DNA from: an uncultured Phocaeicola sp.
GTDB lineage: Bacteria; Bacteroidota; Bacteroidia; Bacteroidales; Bacteroidaceae
Reading direction: 5' to 3'
Assembly (NCBI GenBank): GCA_944320815.1
Contig: CALUIZ010000009.1
Location: 1-64,000, forward strand
DNA length: 64,000 bases
Shown here in pieces: positions 1 through 8,340 of the stretch. Made by a program: the position numbers and the translations under genes. The number at the start of each line of letters is the position of its first letter. Position 1 is the first letter of the stretch. The notes beneath the pieces were generated by a model. That model ran no database searches. It saw only the letters and a list, made by a program, of their open reading frames with translations, and had not been told where the DNA came from.

Positions 1-605
1 AAATCAAACTGCACAAACCAATAGTCATAAAGTTGTTTCGCCATCGCCTCTAAATTATCATTTATCGAACGGTTAAGGGATATTTTTCGTTCTAAAGTAT
101 CCAAAGATTCTGCAATTTGGTTTTGTTCATCTATTGGCGGTATTTGAATTGTAATATTTTTGATGTCAGAAATTGCTATACTTGATTGGTTTATGGCATC
201 TTTTCTGATTGTATCTATACATTTTTTGAAGTATGTGGTTTGGAAAAGGAAATAAGCATATGTTGGGTTTAGCAAACATTCGTCCGTTTTTAACCTTAAT
301 AAGTTCATTCCATGTATAATCTGCTCATCAGGACGTTTACGATATAATACTGTTCGCCCAAGGAAAATACGGCTATTTATATGCGACATTAACAAGTCTT
401 TATCATCAAGAATATAATGAGTATATTCATTAGCGTCAACAATATTGGCATACCCCAATCTGTTCCGATTGAAGCTATTATTTGATAATGTTTCAATTCG
501 AGTAATAGGAATGCCTTTGCCATCCTTGAATTGTTTGATAACAGCCCCATTCTCTATAAGTTTCAGGCATTCACCCAATTTATATTTTCTCAGTTCCATC
601 TTCAT
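1..605 (-). CDS. hsdS: Type I restriction enzyme specificity subunit HsdS (partial)
   Basis: This is the DNA-recognition subunit of the first type I R-M system. The open frame runs from the ATG at 605 off the left edge of the window, so only about 200 N-terminal residues are visible. The translation begins MKMELRKYKLGEC and reaches the helical-spacer motif AKQLYDYWFVQF, which is typical of the end of the first recognition domain in HsdS (family knowledge). The start overlaps the stop of the preceding small gene as ATGA, so the two are probably translationally coupled. The second recognition domain lies outside the window, so completeness, and any invertible partner hsdS genes, cannot be judged. 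Confidence 0.9.
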   Translation of the reverse strand, partial: MKMELRKYKLGECLKLIENGAVIKQFKDGKGIPITRIETLSNNSFNRNRLGYANIVDANEYTHYILDDKDLLMSHINSRIFLGRTVLYRKRPDEQIIHGMNLLRLKTDECLLNPTYAYFLFQTTYFKKCIDTIRKDAINQSSIAISDIKNITIQIPPIDEQNQIAESLDTLERKISLNRSINDNLEAMAKQLYDYWFVQFD

Positions 606-979
606 TGTTCCGTGTTTTCTAAATCTTCGTCATTCAAAAGATACTCATATTCCGTTCCTCTCAAACTTTTCGGGTCGTATTCTTTTCGATAATCCAATAT
701 GTATGAATGTATTAAACCGGGATAAGTATAGAAATAGTGACGGCATACGTGCTTGAACAGTTGCAGCATACGTTCATCGCCAAGAAAGCTGAACATATAA
801 TCAAACAGAAGCCCCACTTCGTTTTGAGAGGCTTTGCGGCTACAAATATCCTTCACCAACGGAGTGTATTCAACTACCGCCATATCGGCAAGTCCTTGCA
901 TCTGTTCAACAATTCCGTTCATGCTTTCCAACAAGCTGTCGTAATCACCCATATTGTCATTGCGACGCGTTGTGTTCAT
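602..979 (-). CDS. Small protein of unknown function in the type I R-M operon
   Basis: This encodes 125 residues that I do not recognise. The sequence is acidic and helix-rich, with no signal peptide or membrane segment. An alternative start at the internal Met of MGDYDSLLESM would shorten it by nine residues. It lies between rhuM and hsdS on the same strand and its stop overlaps the hsdS start (ATGA), so it is very probably co-transcribed and translationally coupled with the specificity subunit. The position suggests a role tied to HsdS or to restriction control, but this is inference from context only. Confidence 0.75.
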   Translation of the reverse strand: MNTTRRNDNMGDYDSLLESMNGIVEQMQGLADMAVVEYTPLVKDICSRKASQNEVGLLFDYMFSFLGDERMLQLFKHVCRHYFYTYPGLIHSYILDYRKEYDPKSLRGTEYEYLLNDEDLENTEQ

Positions 980-1035
980 TGTCTGTTCTGCTCTAAAATT
1001 TCCATTCCAAATCGGTAATTACGATTACCGATTTG

Positions 1036-2037
1036 CTATTCTCCCAACATATCCCTTACTTCTTTGTCGAAATCCGAGTCAATTCGCTGGGTACGATTGA
1101 ATATGTCGTACTCATTTTCGGCTTTTGCCTTTGCTTGTGCGGCAGAAATACGTCCTTTGTCGGGCAAGATTTTATAATCATTGAACGTCAGGAACTTGTT
1201 TACGCTTGCGGCGAATTGCTCCATGGTGAAAGGGTTTTGACGCTCTATTTGATTTTCTATATAGTCAAAATAAGAAGTTACCGTACGTTCCAGTTGCCGG
1301 ATTTGTTTCTCGTCCAAATAATTCTTCGCTATCGACACATCAGATTTGAGTATTCGCCCTTTGGGAGAGTTCTTCCACGTGGTCAACCCCATGTGTTCTT
1401 TGGTATGGTCTGCCTTGGTGTAGATGATTTCTGCTGCTGTCTGTCCGGTAATAGCATAGTGGAAGCGGTTTTGCACCATTGCGTAAAACTCTTTTGTTGT
1501 CGGGGAATTGCGGTCATAGTCTGTACTGCATTCGGCATAAATATCCGTAATCTGTTGCCAGATACGCCGTTCACTCGCACGAATGGAGCGTACCCTTTCA
1601 AGCAACTCGCGGAAATAATCCTTGCCGAATACAGCCGTTCCTTGCTTTAACCTGTCATCATCCAATACGAAACCTTTACGAATATACTCATTGAGTATCT
1701 TTGTTGCCCATTGGCGGAAACGGGTGGCTTTCGTAGAATTCACACGATAACCGACGGAGATAATCATGTCGAGGTTGTAGAAATCAACAAGCTCTTCAAC
1801 CTCTCCTCTTATACCTCTGTTCACGACGGTTGCAATTTTTGCAACTGTCGTATCGGGAGATAATTCACCGTCTTTGTATATGTTGGCAATGTGACGGCTG
1901 ATTCCCGATTTATCAACGCCAAAAAGTTGAGCCATTGCCTTTTGGGTACACCAAATCGTATCGTCTTTGATGACGACCTGCACTTTGCCCTCTTCTTCTG
2001 GCATACTGTAAAGTAGAAATTGTATTTCGTTTGCCAT
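1036..2037 (-). CDS. rhuM: RhuM-family protein (virulence RhuM-like)
   Basis: A 333-residue protein with the hallmarks of the RhuM family: an N-terminal segment with the motif WCTQKAMAQLFGVDKSGISRH, resembling a winged-helix DNA-binding fold, then DLDMIISVGYRV-like and TRFRQWATKIL motifs (here NLDMIISVGYRVNS). Family members were named for a Salmonella pathogenicity-island gene but are widespread in type I R-M loci; their biochemical role is not established. It begins five bases after the hsdM stop and precedes the small gene and hsdS, so it is embedded in the R-M operon. A DNA-binding regulatory or accessory defence role is plausible but unproven. Confidence 0.88.
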   Translation of the reverse strand: MANEIQFLLYSMPEEEGKVQVVIKDDTIWCTQKAMAQLFGVDKSGISRHIANIYKDGELSPDTTVAKIATVVNRGIRGEVEELVDFYNLDMIISVGYRVNSTKATRFRQWATKILNEYIRKGFVLDDDRLKQGTAVFGKDYFRELLERVRSIRASERRIWQQITDIYAECSTDYDRNSPTTKEFYAMVQNRFHYAITGQTAAEIIYTKADHTKEHMGLTTWKNSPKGRILKSDVSIAKNYLDEKQIRQLERTVTSYFDYIENQIERQNPFTMEQFAASVNKFLTFNDYKILPDKGRISAAQAKAKAENEYDIFNRTQRIDSDFDKEVRDMLGE

Positions 2038-2042
2038 GATGC

Positions 2043-3701
2043 TTATTCTTTAATGTTATTGAATTGCAGACTATCCAATTGCCTTATTATCTCTGCTTCC
2101 AATCGGCGGCTTTCAGCAAATTGCTCGGTAAGCGTCCGTTTATATTCTTCCATTCGGGCATTAAATTCTTCCTCTGTTATATCCACATAGTCAATCTTTA
2201 TGTCGAAATACTGCCCGGCAGAAAGGCTATAACCTTTCTCCTTGATTTCATCGTAGGTTACGGCTACTGAGAAATCATCTACTGCCTCTTTGTTTTGGAA
2301 CGTATTGACTATCTGGTCTATCTCAAAGTCACGAAGACGGCGTTTTTGGTTGTTCCCCTCTTTATACTCCTCGCCTAATTTGCTTGCATCAATTAAGATA
2401 ACCTTGTCGTGATTGGCCGACTTATCAAAGAAGATAACCGACACGTTGGTTCCAGTTGTAGCAAATACATTGCTTGGCATGGAAACAACGCCATACACCC
2501 ATCGTTCATCTACAACACGCTGCAAGATGCGCTTCTCAACACCACTCTTGGCTGTAATGAAACCAGTGGGAATGACAATGGCAGCCTTGCCTGTTGGCTT
2601 CAAGGAGTTAAGTACATGCTGTATGAAGCAGGTATAGATAGCCATCTTTGGCTTCATCGGGTCAACCTTTTTCACTGCATTGGGCACTCCTGCCCAGAAG
2701 CGGATGGTATCGGATGCCAATGTATCGCGGTATTCAGGGAAATCGAGCTTGAACGGAGGATTGGAAACAATAAAATCAAATTTGCGCAACACACCGTTAC
2801 TCTCTTTGTGGGATGGTTCCGTAAGCGTATTGCCTTGCACTACATTAGGCAGCGAGGCCGCAAAGTTATTAAGAATCAAATTCAAACGAAGCATTTCCGT
2901 GGACTTCTCTGAAATGTCTTGCGAAAAAATGGTGCAGCGTTCTTCACCTATTTGATGTGCCAGTGCCATAAGCAATGTGCCTGTGCCTGCGGAAGGGTCA
3001 TAACAGGTCACGCCGCGTAAATCCGTATTATCACCTACCAACAGGCGAGCCATCACTTGTGCGATGGCACGTGGTGTGTAATATTCGGCATATTTTCCGC
3101 CACCAGCATTGTTGAAACCTTTCAGCAGATGCTCGAAAATGCGTGAGAAGAAATCGTATTTCTCATAAAAAACGTCTTCAAAGTTGAATGAAGCCACATT
3201 GCGCATCAGCGATTTGGCAAATTCGTCACGTTTCTGCGTATCAGTAACGTAGGTTGTCAACGGAAAGAAGATATTGACTTTGCTCTTCCCCGATGTGGTA
3301 ACAGAAAATGTCTCGGCATTGAGCGAGGCTATATCTACCAATGTAGCATCGAGCAGAGTGGAGAAATCTCCCTTTGTGGCAGAGTTATAGAGATGCGACA
3401 ACGTATGTTCGGGTTTCAAGCGTGGCACGGAATGCGGCAGATAGCTGAATAAATCTTCCACTTCTTCCTCAGTAAAAGTATCGTATTCAGCATCCCACTT
3501 TTCTGCTTTCGACAATCGTTCTCCATACATCGGGTCACGCTTGGCTTCATAGCCAAACTTGTCATTGAAGAACTTATAGAGGAACATTTCTGTCACAATC
3601 TTGTACTCACTCCCAGTTCCAGCCAGTCCAAAGGCACTGGTGGTACTTTTCAAAGAATCAATAAGGGTTATGGTAGCCTCGGATATGTTGATGTTACTCA
3701 T
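2043..3701 (-). CDS. hsdM: Type I restriction enzyme methyltransferase subunit HsdM
   Basis: N6-adenine DNA methyltransferase subunit of the first type I system; with HsdS it forms the M2S modification enzyme, and with HsdR the restriction complex. The 552-residue protein has the helical HsdM N-terminal domain (about 1-150), the SAM-binding motif DPSAGTG at 235-241 and the catalytic motif NPPF at 314-317. The start codon abuts the hsdR stop directly (3701/3702), indicating tight operon organisation. It is only distantly similar to the second HsdM at 12869-14479, so the two systems are not a recent duplication. Confidence 0.96.
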   Translation of the reverse strand: MSNINISEATITLIDSLKSTTSAFGLAGTGSEYKIVTEMFLYKFFNDKFGYEAKRDPMYGERLSKAEKWDAEYDTFTEEEVEDLFSYLPHSVPRLKPEHTLSHLYNSATKGDFSTLLDATLVDIASLNAETFSVTTSGKSKVNIFFPLTTYVTDTQKRDEFAKSLMRNVASFNFEDVFYEKYDFFSRIFEHLLKGFNNAGGGKYAEYYTPRAIAQVMARLLVGDNTDLRGVTCYDPSAGTGTLLMALAHQIGEERCTIFSQDISEKSTEMLRLNLILNNFAASLPNVVQGNTLTEPSHKESNGVLRKFDFIVSNPPFKLDFPEYRDTLASDTIRFWAGVPNAVKKVDPMKPKMAIYTCFIQHVLNSLKPTGKAAIVIPTGFITAKSGVEKRILQRVVDERWVYGVVSMPSNVFATTGTNVSVIFFDKSANHDKVILIDASKLGEEYKEGNNQKRRLRDFEIDQIVNTFQNKEAVDDFSVAVTYDEIKEKGYSLSAGQYFDIKIDYVDITEEEFNARMEEYKRTLTEQFAESRRLEAEIIRQLDSLQFNNIKE

Positions 3702-6700
3702 TTAATATGCGTAATTACGTTGTTGTAAATATTCTGTTGTTATTAAGTTGCTTAAATATTTTCGGTCTTTGATGTCTGTCCTTATTTTCATGGCTATAAG
3801 TTCCTTGCCTACGATAGACAACACATCTTGGCCAAATGCAGGTTCGTTGTCGAGAATGTTGATGTCAAGGAACAGCCGTTTGTCAATCTCGTCTTTCATC
3901 TTGGCTAAATTCTCGGCAATCTCATATTCGTGTGCCGATATGATGGGGCGTTCACGCTTTTGGTTTTGCTCCTCAATGCGCTTGTGGATGCGGACAAACC
4001 GCTCATCTCCTTTATACTTACGTTTAAGGATGTTGTTGCGACGGTTGATTTCGCGTATTTTCTTCATTACCTCGTCCATATATTGAATGCTCGCCTTGGC
4101 ATCCTCGGTGCTTTGCGGCACAAATCCTTTTTTGCGGAAATATTCGCGGAACTCATCGGCAAGAATGACATACCGTTCTTCTCTGGTATCGAAGTTTGCC
4201 TCAAACTCTGCTTGTACCCGCTCGCAACGCTCCCGAATATCATTGACTACAATCCGCAACTCTTCGGGTATTCCTTTCTTGAATTCAAATTCTAATTCTG
4301 AAAGAGCCACATTGATGATGCCGGAAACATCAGCCTTGTGTTCTGTACTTTCAAAAAGATTGATGCGCTCAATGCGGTGGGTGACCTCTGTTATAAGGGA
4401 GGGTATTCTTCCCATAGGGAGCGAAGCAAGTTTCTCTTTGGTTTCTTCATCGCCAAAAGAACGTACTTGATTGATGATAGCTTTGGCATCGGAGAGCGTG
4501 TTGCGCAGCTCATACAGACTATCCTTGTTTTCAATCTCGTCTATTTGTTCGCGAAATTCCTCTACATTATCAACAGTGAAATTGAAGAGCACACTCTTTA
4601 TCTCTTTTATCTTGGCCTCTACGTCTTCTTTGCTGACCAATATGTCGTTGGCGATGTTTTCGGTATGCGGATTATCTGATTCGTCCGAAGTACGGTTAAG
4701 TTCTCGCAAATAACGGTCATTGGTTGCATCAAAGTTTTCCTTGATGTCCACAAAGTCAACTACATAGCCATACTTGAAATCATGATAAGGACGATTTACC
4801 CTTGTAAGGGCTTGCAGCAAGTCGTGGCCATCGAGAGAACGACCCAAATATAATTTCTTCAAACGCGGCGCGTCAAAGCCCGTAAGAAGCATCTTATTGA
4901 CGATGAGAACATCAATCTCCTGCTGTTTCTTAAAGCCCTCAATATACGCCTTGCGTTCCTGTTTGTCACCCTCGTCATGCAGTATGAGCGATGCGGTCAA
5001 TGGCTTGTAGTTCCCGTATTGGAGCATCGGTTCTGCTGCCATAAACACTTGTCGCTCTTGGTATTTGATAACCTTGCTTGCAATATTGAAGCGTTCCTGC
5101 CAAAGGCGGTATAGTTCCCTTGCCTGTGGATTTGTGCGGCATACTATCATTGCGCCCACTGTTTCGTCGTTTTGTTCCTTTCGGAAGCGGCGGAAGTCTG
5201 ATATGATATAATCTAATAGAGCATTCAGGTAGCTTTCATGCTCCATAATTTGATTACGGTCAATATCTGACTTCTTGACTTCCACATTGCCAGCCAACTG
5301 GTCGAGGATGTTCTCAATCTTCTCTTTATATATTGTTTCGACAGGCTCGCGCATCAGTTTGCAAGTGTAGCCATCGGCAATGGATTTGTCGTAATAGTAT
5401 GTATGAATGTAGTCGCCGAATACTCGCCACGATTCGCGTTCCTCTTTCAATAGCGGTGTTCCTGTCAATGCGATTTTGACTGCGTTTTTGTCTGCCTCCA
5501 AAAGGTTTGCCAAGAAACTACCCTGCGGATTATAGCCACGGTGCGCTTCATCAACGAAGAAAATCCGTTGCAAATGAGTGCTGTAACTATCTTCCATCGT
5601 CACTTTGGCTTTGTCCTCTTTGAATTTTTGGATATTGACCACCATGATTTCAGGTTTTCCCTCATCATTGCTTGTTACTTCCCTACTTGCAATATCATCC
5701 ATCAACTCTTTGCGGCTCTTGGCGTTGTGGACTACAAGCCCACGGGCGGCAAATTCATCTGTAGCTTGCTCCATCAAGTCAATGCGGTCAACTATGAAAT
5801 AAAACTTTGCCACCACATTACGTTGTGCGAAATAGTCAGTCAGACTTTTCACACTGTAATAGGCGAGCGCAGTTTTCCCGCTCCCTTGCGTATGCCAAAT
5901 GATACCGCTTTTCACACCTCTTGATAAAGCGTTGCGGATGGCATACGAAGCGAACAACTGCTGATAACGCATCACATGCTTTTGTAATTGAGTTCCCTGT
6001 GTGCCATCAGCCAGTTCTATTTTGCGTTCCACGTATGCAAACCCATAGCGTAGCAAGAATAAAAATCTCTCCTTGCTCAACATGGAAGTAATGGTTCGGT
6101 TTGTCGGTGTAGTTGCAGATTTATTGGTTTGGTATTCTTGCAAGTTTTTAATGACCACGCAATTGCGATGTTTCAGCACTTTATTCTCCATTTCATCAGT
6201 GATATCCTGATAAGGATAATCTGGTACGTACCGTTTGTCTTCCTCACGGAACACGTTGAAAAACGCCTTCTCCTTAGCCGTGCAACAATAAAATGCCCCT
6301 TGTATAGGCACACGACTATCGGTGTCATACTCTTGGTTGTTGGAGAAAATCATCAGTTGGGTGATGTTGAAGAAGCGGCGGAAGCACGACTTGCTCATTC
6401 GCTTGTTGATTCGCTCCCTTTCCGCCAAAATACCTTCACGGTTGTTCGGCTTCTTAACCTCAATGAAAGCGAGAGGAAGACCATTTACAAAACAAGTGAT
6501 ATCAGGACGAAACTCATCTTCTGTATCTTCATTCTCACAAGTAAATTCCGTAGTTACATGCCAATCGTTATTTTCTGGATTTTCAAAATCAATGAGTTTT
6601 GTACCGCTATTTGCTGAAAGCAACTGGTAAAACTCACGCCCCAAATCATCATTATTGGCAATATTCACGATTTTGGCATACAACAGTGATGCATCCGAGC

Positions 6701-6872
6701 TTGACAATCCGGGATTAAGGCGTTTTACTGCATTCAAGAAAACGTCAATCAAGATATTTGTCTTTGTGTCATAGGCACAGATGTTATCCAAATAAGTATA
6801 TCCCAACTTGCACAGATGGAGCGCTGCCGGAACTTGTACTCTGGTATTCTCATTAAATTTGTTATTGCCCAT
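3702..6872 (-). CDS. hsdR: Type I restriction endonuclease subunit HsdR
   Basis: Translocase/nuclease subunit of the first type I R-M system, 1056 residues. Visible domains in order: the N-terminal nuclease domain with a PD-(D/E)xK-type site (D124, E138, K140 in RPDIT...FIEVKKP), the Walker A motif GSGKT at 331-335, the DEAH box at 442-445, the helicase motif TGTP near 471, and a long helical C-terminus that would contact HsdM. All key residues are present, so the enzyme looks functional. The gene begins 11 bases after the small XRE regulator and ends flush against hsdM. Confidence 0.96.
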   Translation of the reverse strand: MGNNKFNENTRVQVPAALHLCKLGYTYLDNICAYDTKTNILIDVFLNAVKRLNPGLSSSDASLLYAKIVNIANNDDLGREFYQLLSANSGTKLIDFENPENNDWHVTTEFTCENEDTEDEFRPDITCFVNGLPLAFIEVKKPNNREGILAERERINKRMSKSCFRRFFNITQLMIFSNNQEYDTDSRVPIQGAFYCCTAKEKAFFNVFREEDKRYVPDYPYQDITDEMENKVLKHRNCVVIKNLQEYQTNKSATTPTNRTITSMLSKERFLFLLRYGFAYVERKIELADGTQGTQLQKHVMRYQQLFASYAIRNALSRGVKSGIIWHTQGSGKTALAYYSVKSLTDYFAQRNVVAKFYFIVDRIDLMEQATDEFAARGLVVHNAKSRKELMDDIASREVTSNDEGKPEIMVVNIQKFKEDKAKVTMEDSYSTHLQRIFFVDEAHRGYNPQGSFLANLLEADKNAVKIALTGTPLLKEERESWRVFGDYIHTYYYDKSIADGYTCKLMREPVETIYKEKIENILDQLAGNVEVKKSDIDRNQIMEHESYLNALLDYIISDFRRFRKEQNDETVGAMIVCRTNPQARELYRLWQERFNIASKVIKYQERQVFMAAEPMLQYGNYKPLTASLILHDEGDKQERKAYIEGFKKQQEIDVLIVNKMLLTGFDAPRLKKLYLGRSLDGHDLLQALTRVNRPYHDFKYGYVVDFVDIKENFDATNDRYLRELNRTSDESDNPHTENIANDILVSKEDVEAKIKEIKSVLFNFTVDNVEEFREQIDEIENKDSLYELRNTLSDAKAIINQVRSFGDEETKEKLASLPMGRIPSLITEVTHRIERINLFESTEHKADVSGIINVALSELEFEFKKGIPEELRIVVNDIRERCERVQAEFEANFDTREERYVILADEFREYFRKKGFVPQSTEDAKASIQYMDEVMKKIREINRRNNILKRKYKGDERFVRIHKRIEEQNQKRERPIISAHEYEIAENLAKMKDEIDKRLFLDINILDNEPAFGQDVLSIVGKELIAMKIRTDIKDRKYLSNLITTEYLQQRNYAY

Positions 6873-6883
6873 AATCGTACATC

Positions 6884-7081
6884 TTATTCAAAGTTGATAA
6901 TCTCGCTCACACTAACCTCCAGCAACTCCGATATACGTTTCAGCGTTGCCAAATCAGGCTGGGTCGTATTGGTACACCACTTGGAAACAGTTGTTTGATT
7001 AACACCCAACTGCTCAGCCAACCATTTGTTGGTTCTTTTCTTTTTAACTAGTACAAGTTTTAATTGATTCAAATCTTCCAT
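6884..7081 (-). CDS. XRE-family helix-turn-helix regulator heading the R-M operon
   Basis: A 65-residue one-domain DNA-binding protein with a clear helix-turn-helix: WLAEQLGVNQTTVSKW followed by TQPDLATLKRISELL. I chose the ATG at 7081 (MEDLNQL) over the upstream ATG at 7108 because a Bacteroidota -7 box lies at 7106-7113, overlapping the longer start. It is the first gene of the operon and sits 11 bases before hsdR, a position typical of small controllers of restriction genes. It may autoregulate and time restriction expression; that is inference. Confidence 0.85.
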   Translation of the reverse strand: MEDLNQLKLVLVKKKRTNKWLAEQLGVNQTTVSKWCTNTTQPDLATLKRISELLEVSVSEIINFE

Positions 7082-7105
7082 ATTGGCAATATAATGCTTT
7101 TGCTG

Positions 7106-7113
7106 CAAATATA
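7106..7113 (-). promoter_or_regulatory. -7 box upstream of the xre-hsdR operon
   Basis: The plus strand reads CAAATATA, which is TATATTTG on the coding strand and matches the Bacteroidota -7 consensus TAnnTTTG. No convincing TTTG -33 element stands at the usual spacing. Transcription would start about 20 bases before the ATG at 7081. Confidence 0.45.
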
Positions 7114-7185
7114 GTGATTTTACGCGATAAATGCACCTTGTGTTTAAACATTTAATGTGATATAACTGATTTAGGGCATTGCGAG

Positions 7186-7935
7186 CTATAGATTATGGGC
7201 AATAGGAACGATATGTTCATCTATTTTAATCTTATGTTTCCCAGTTGTTGTGCGTAAATTTTTCCTGATGGTATCAATGGTGGAATTGACAAACCATTCG
7301 TGGAATGTCTGCATAACGAATTGTGCTGTGACATCCCGGCTGATGTTGTATTGAAAAGCAATGTTCCAAGCGAAGTTCTTTAATGAGATTTGGGTAACGG
7401 CTATATGCCGTTTGATGTGAATGTTTACATTAAGAGCTTGCCGATTGGTGACAAAGTATCGGACACATTCGCAGATTTGGAAGATTTCTTCTTCGCTAAA
7501 GTCAAACTGCCTGAATGTGTTTCGGGTGTATTGCAATACGGCTTGTAGCTTTTCATCTTCTTCTCTTTCTTTTTGCTGGAGATATTGTTGTTCTTCATGC
7601 TGATATTCATAATGGAATAACTCCATCCGTTTCATTTGGATGTTGTTGTCGACCGCAGACATAGCAGTGACCAAAGTGCAATCAGCTTTAGTTTGTCGGT
7701 CAGATTGCGCAGGCTTGTGACAGAATAAAGAAGTAAGGGATATTATATGTGCCGACAGAGAGAGGCATAAATGGTAAATGAGTTTTAGAGCAACATAACA
7801 AGCTACCATGACAAAAGGGAGAATGCTTAACCGCACCCCCAAAGCATCACTCACAGGAAATGATATTGTGGATGCCAGAAGCACCGTTATTACTTCTATT
7901 GTCCATGACTGGAATATATGTTGCTTTTGCTTCAT
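7186..7935 (-). CDS. Membrane protein of unknown function between the two R-M operons
   Basis: A 249-residue protein I do not recognise. The N-terminal 75 residues contain two hydrophobic stretches (around VITVLLASTISFPV and ILPFVMVACYVALKLIYHLC) that look like membrane segments. A Gln/Glu-rich, probably coiled-coil section follows (about 110-130), then a soluble C-terminal domain of about 110 residues. It stands alone between the terminator of the second R-M operon and the xre gene of the first. Similar lone membrane proteins occur in mobile elements of Bacteroides, but nothing in the sequence proves that origin. A -7 box (CAAAGGTA on plus) lies upstream at 7962-7969. Confidence 0.65.
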   Translation of the reverse strand: MKQKQHIFQSWTIEVITVLLASTISFPVSDALGVRLSILPFVMVACYVALKLIYHLCLSLSAHIISLTSLFCHKPAQSDRQTKADCTLVTAMSAVDNNIQMKRMELFHYEYQHEEQQYLQQKEREEDEKLQAVLQYTRNTFRQFDFSEEEIFQICECVRYFVTNRQALNVNIHIKRHIAVTQISLKNFAWNIAFQYNISRDVTAQFVMQTFHEWFVNSTIDTIRKNLRTTTGKHKIKIDEHIVPIAHNL

Positions 7936-8289
7936 AACTATTTTTATCTATGGTTGTTTTGCAAAGGTATAACGTATTTCCGTAAAAAACGAAAGTCAAA
8001 AATAAGCAGCAAAGAGGCAACAACTTCATTTTATGGCGTTTGTGCAAACAAAAGCATACCATCTGCAAAAACGGCTAACAAGTATAAAGAAAATCGGGTA
8101 AAATCGCGATAGTTAAATAAACATAAATCTTTCTTTGACCTATGTAAAGCCATGTTTGTCATTGTGGCTTCTGTACGCTACATATAAAACTATCCTTATT
8201 TGTACCATCAATATGTAAGCCATTGATATTCATCGCATATTATATTTGTGGATGTGAAGTAATTTATTGATAGATAAATTGATATAATA
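7936..8289. other. Intergenic stretch between the unknown membrane gene and the second hsdR
   Basis: About 350 AT-rich bases with no supported gene. It holds a minus-strand -7 box at 7962-7969 for the 249-residue protein, and a plus-strand TATATTTG at 8241-8248 without a partner -33 element. Short open frames here lack start signals and family resemblance. It ends at a hairpin terminator (8290-8330). Confidence 0.6.
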
Positions 8290-8330
8290 AAAATGAGGTA
8301 TAATCTTAATGATTGTACCTCATTTTTTGC
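8290..8330 (-). terminator. Hairpin terminator after the second R-M operon
   Basis: An 11-bp perfect stem (AAAATGAGGTA at 8290-8300 pairing with 8316-8326) with a 15-nt loop, flanked by A/T runs on both sides. It lies just after the hsdR stop at 8341 on the minus strand and could work in both directions. Confidence 0.75.
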
Positions 8331-8340
8331 AATATTATGG

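Noticed and set aside
8241-8330. Possible ~75-nt plus-strand small RNA from a TATATTTG box to the hairpin at 8290-8330
   Set aside because: The -7 box matches, but no TTTG stands at the right distance, and the hairpin is explained as the terminator of the second hsdR operon.
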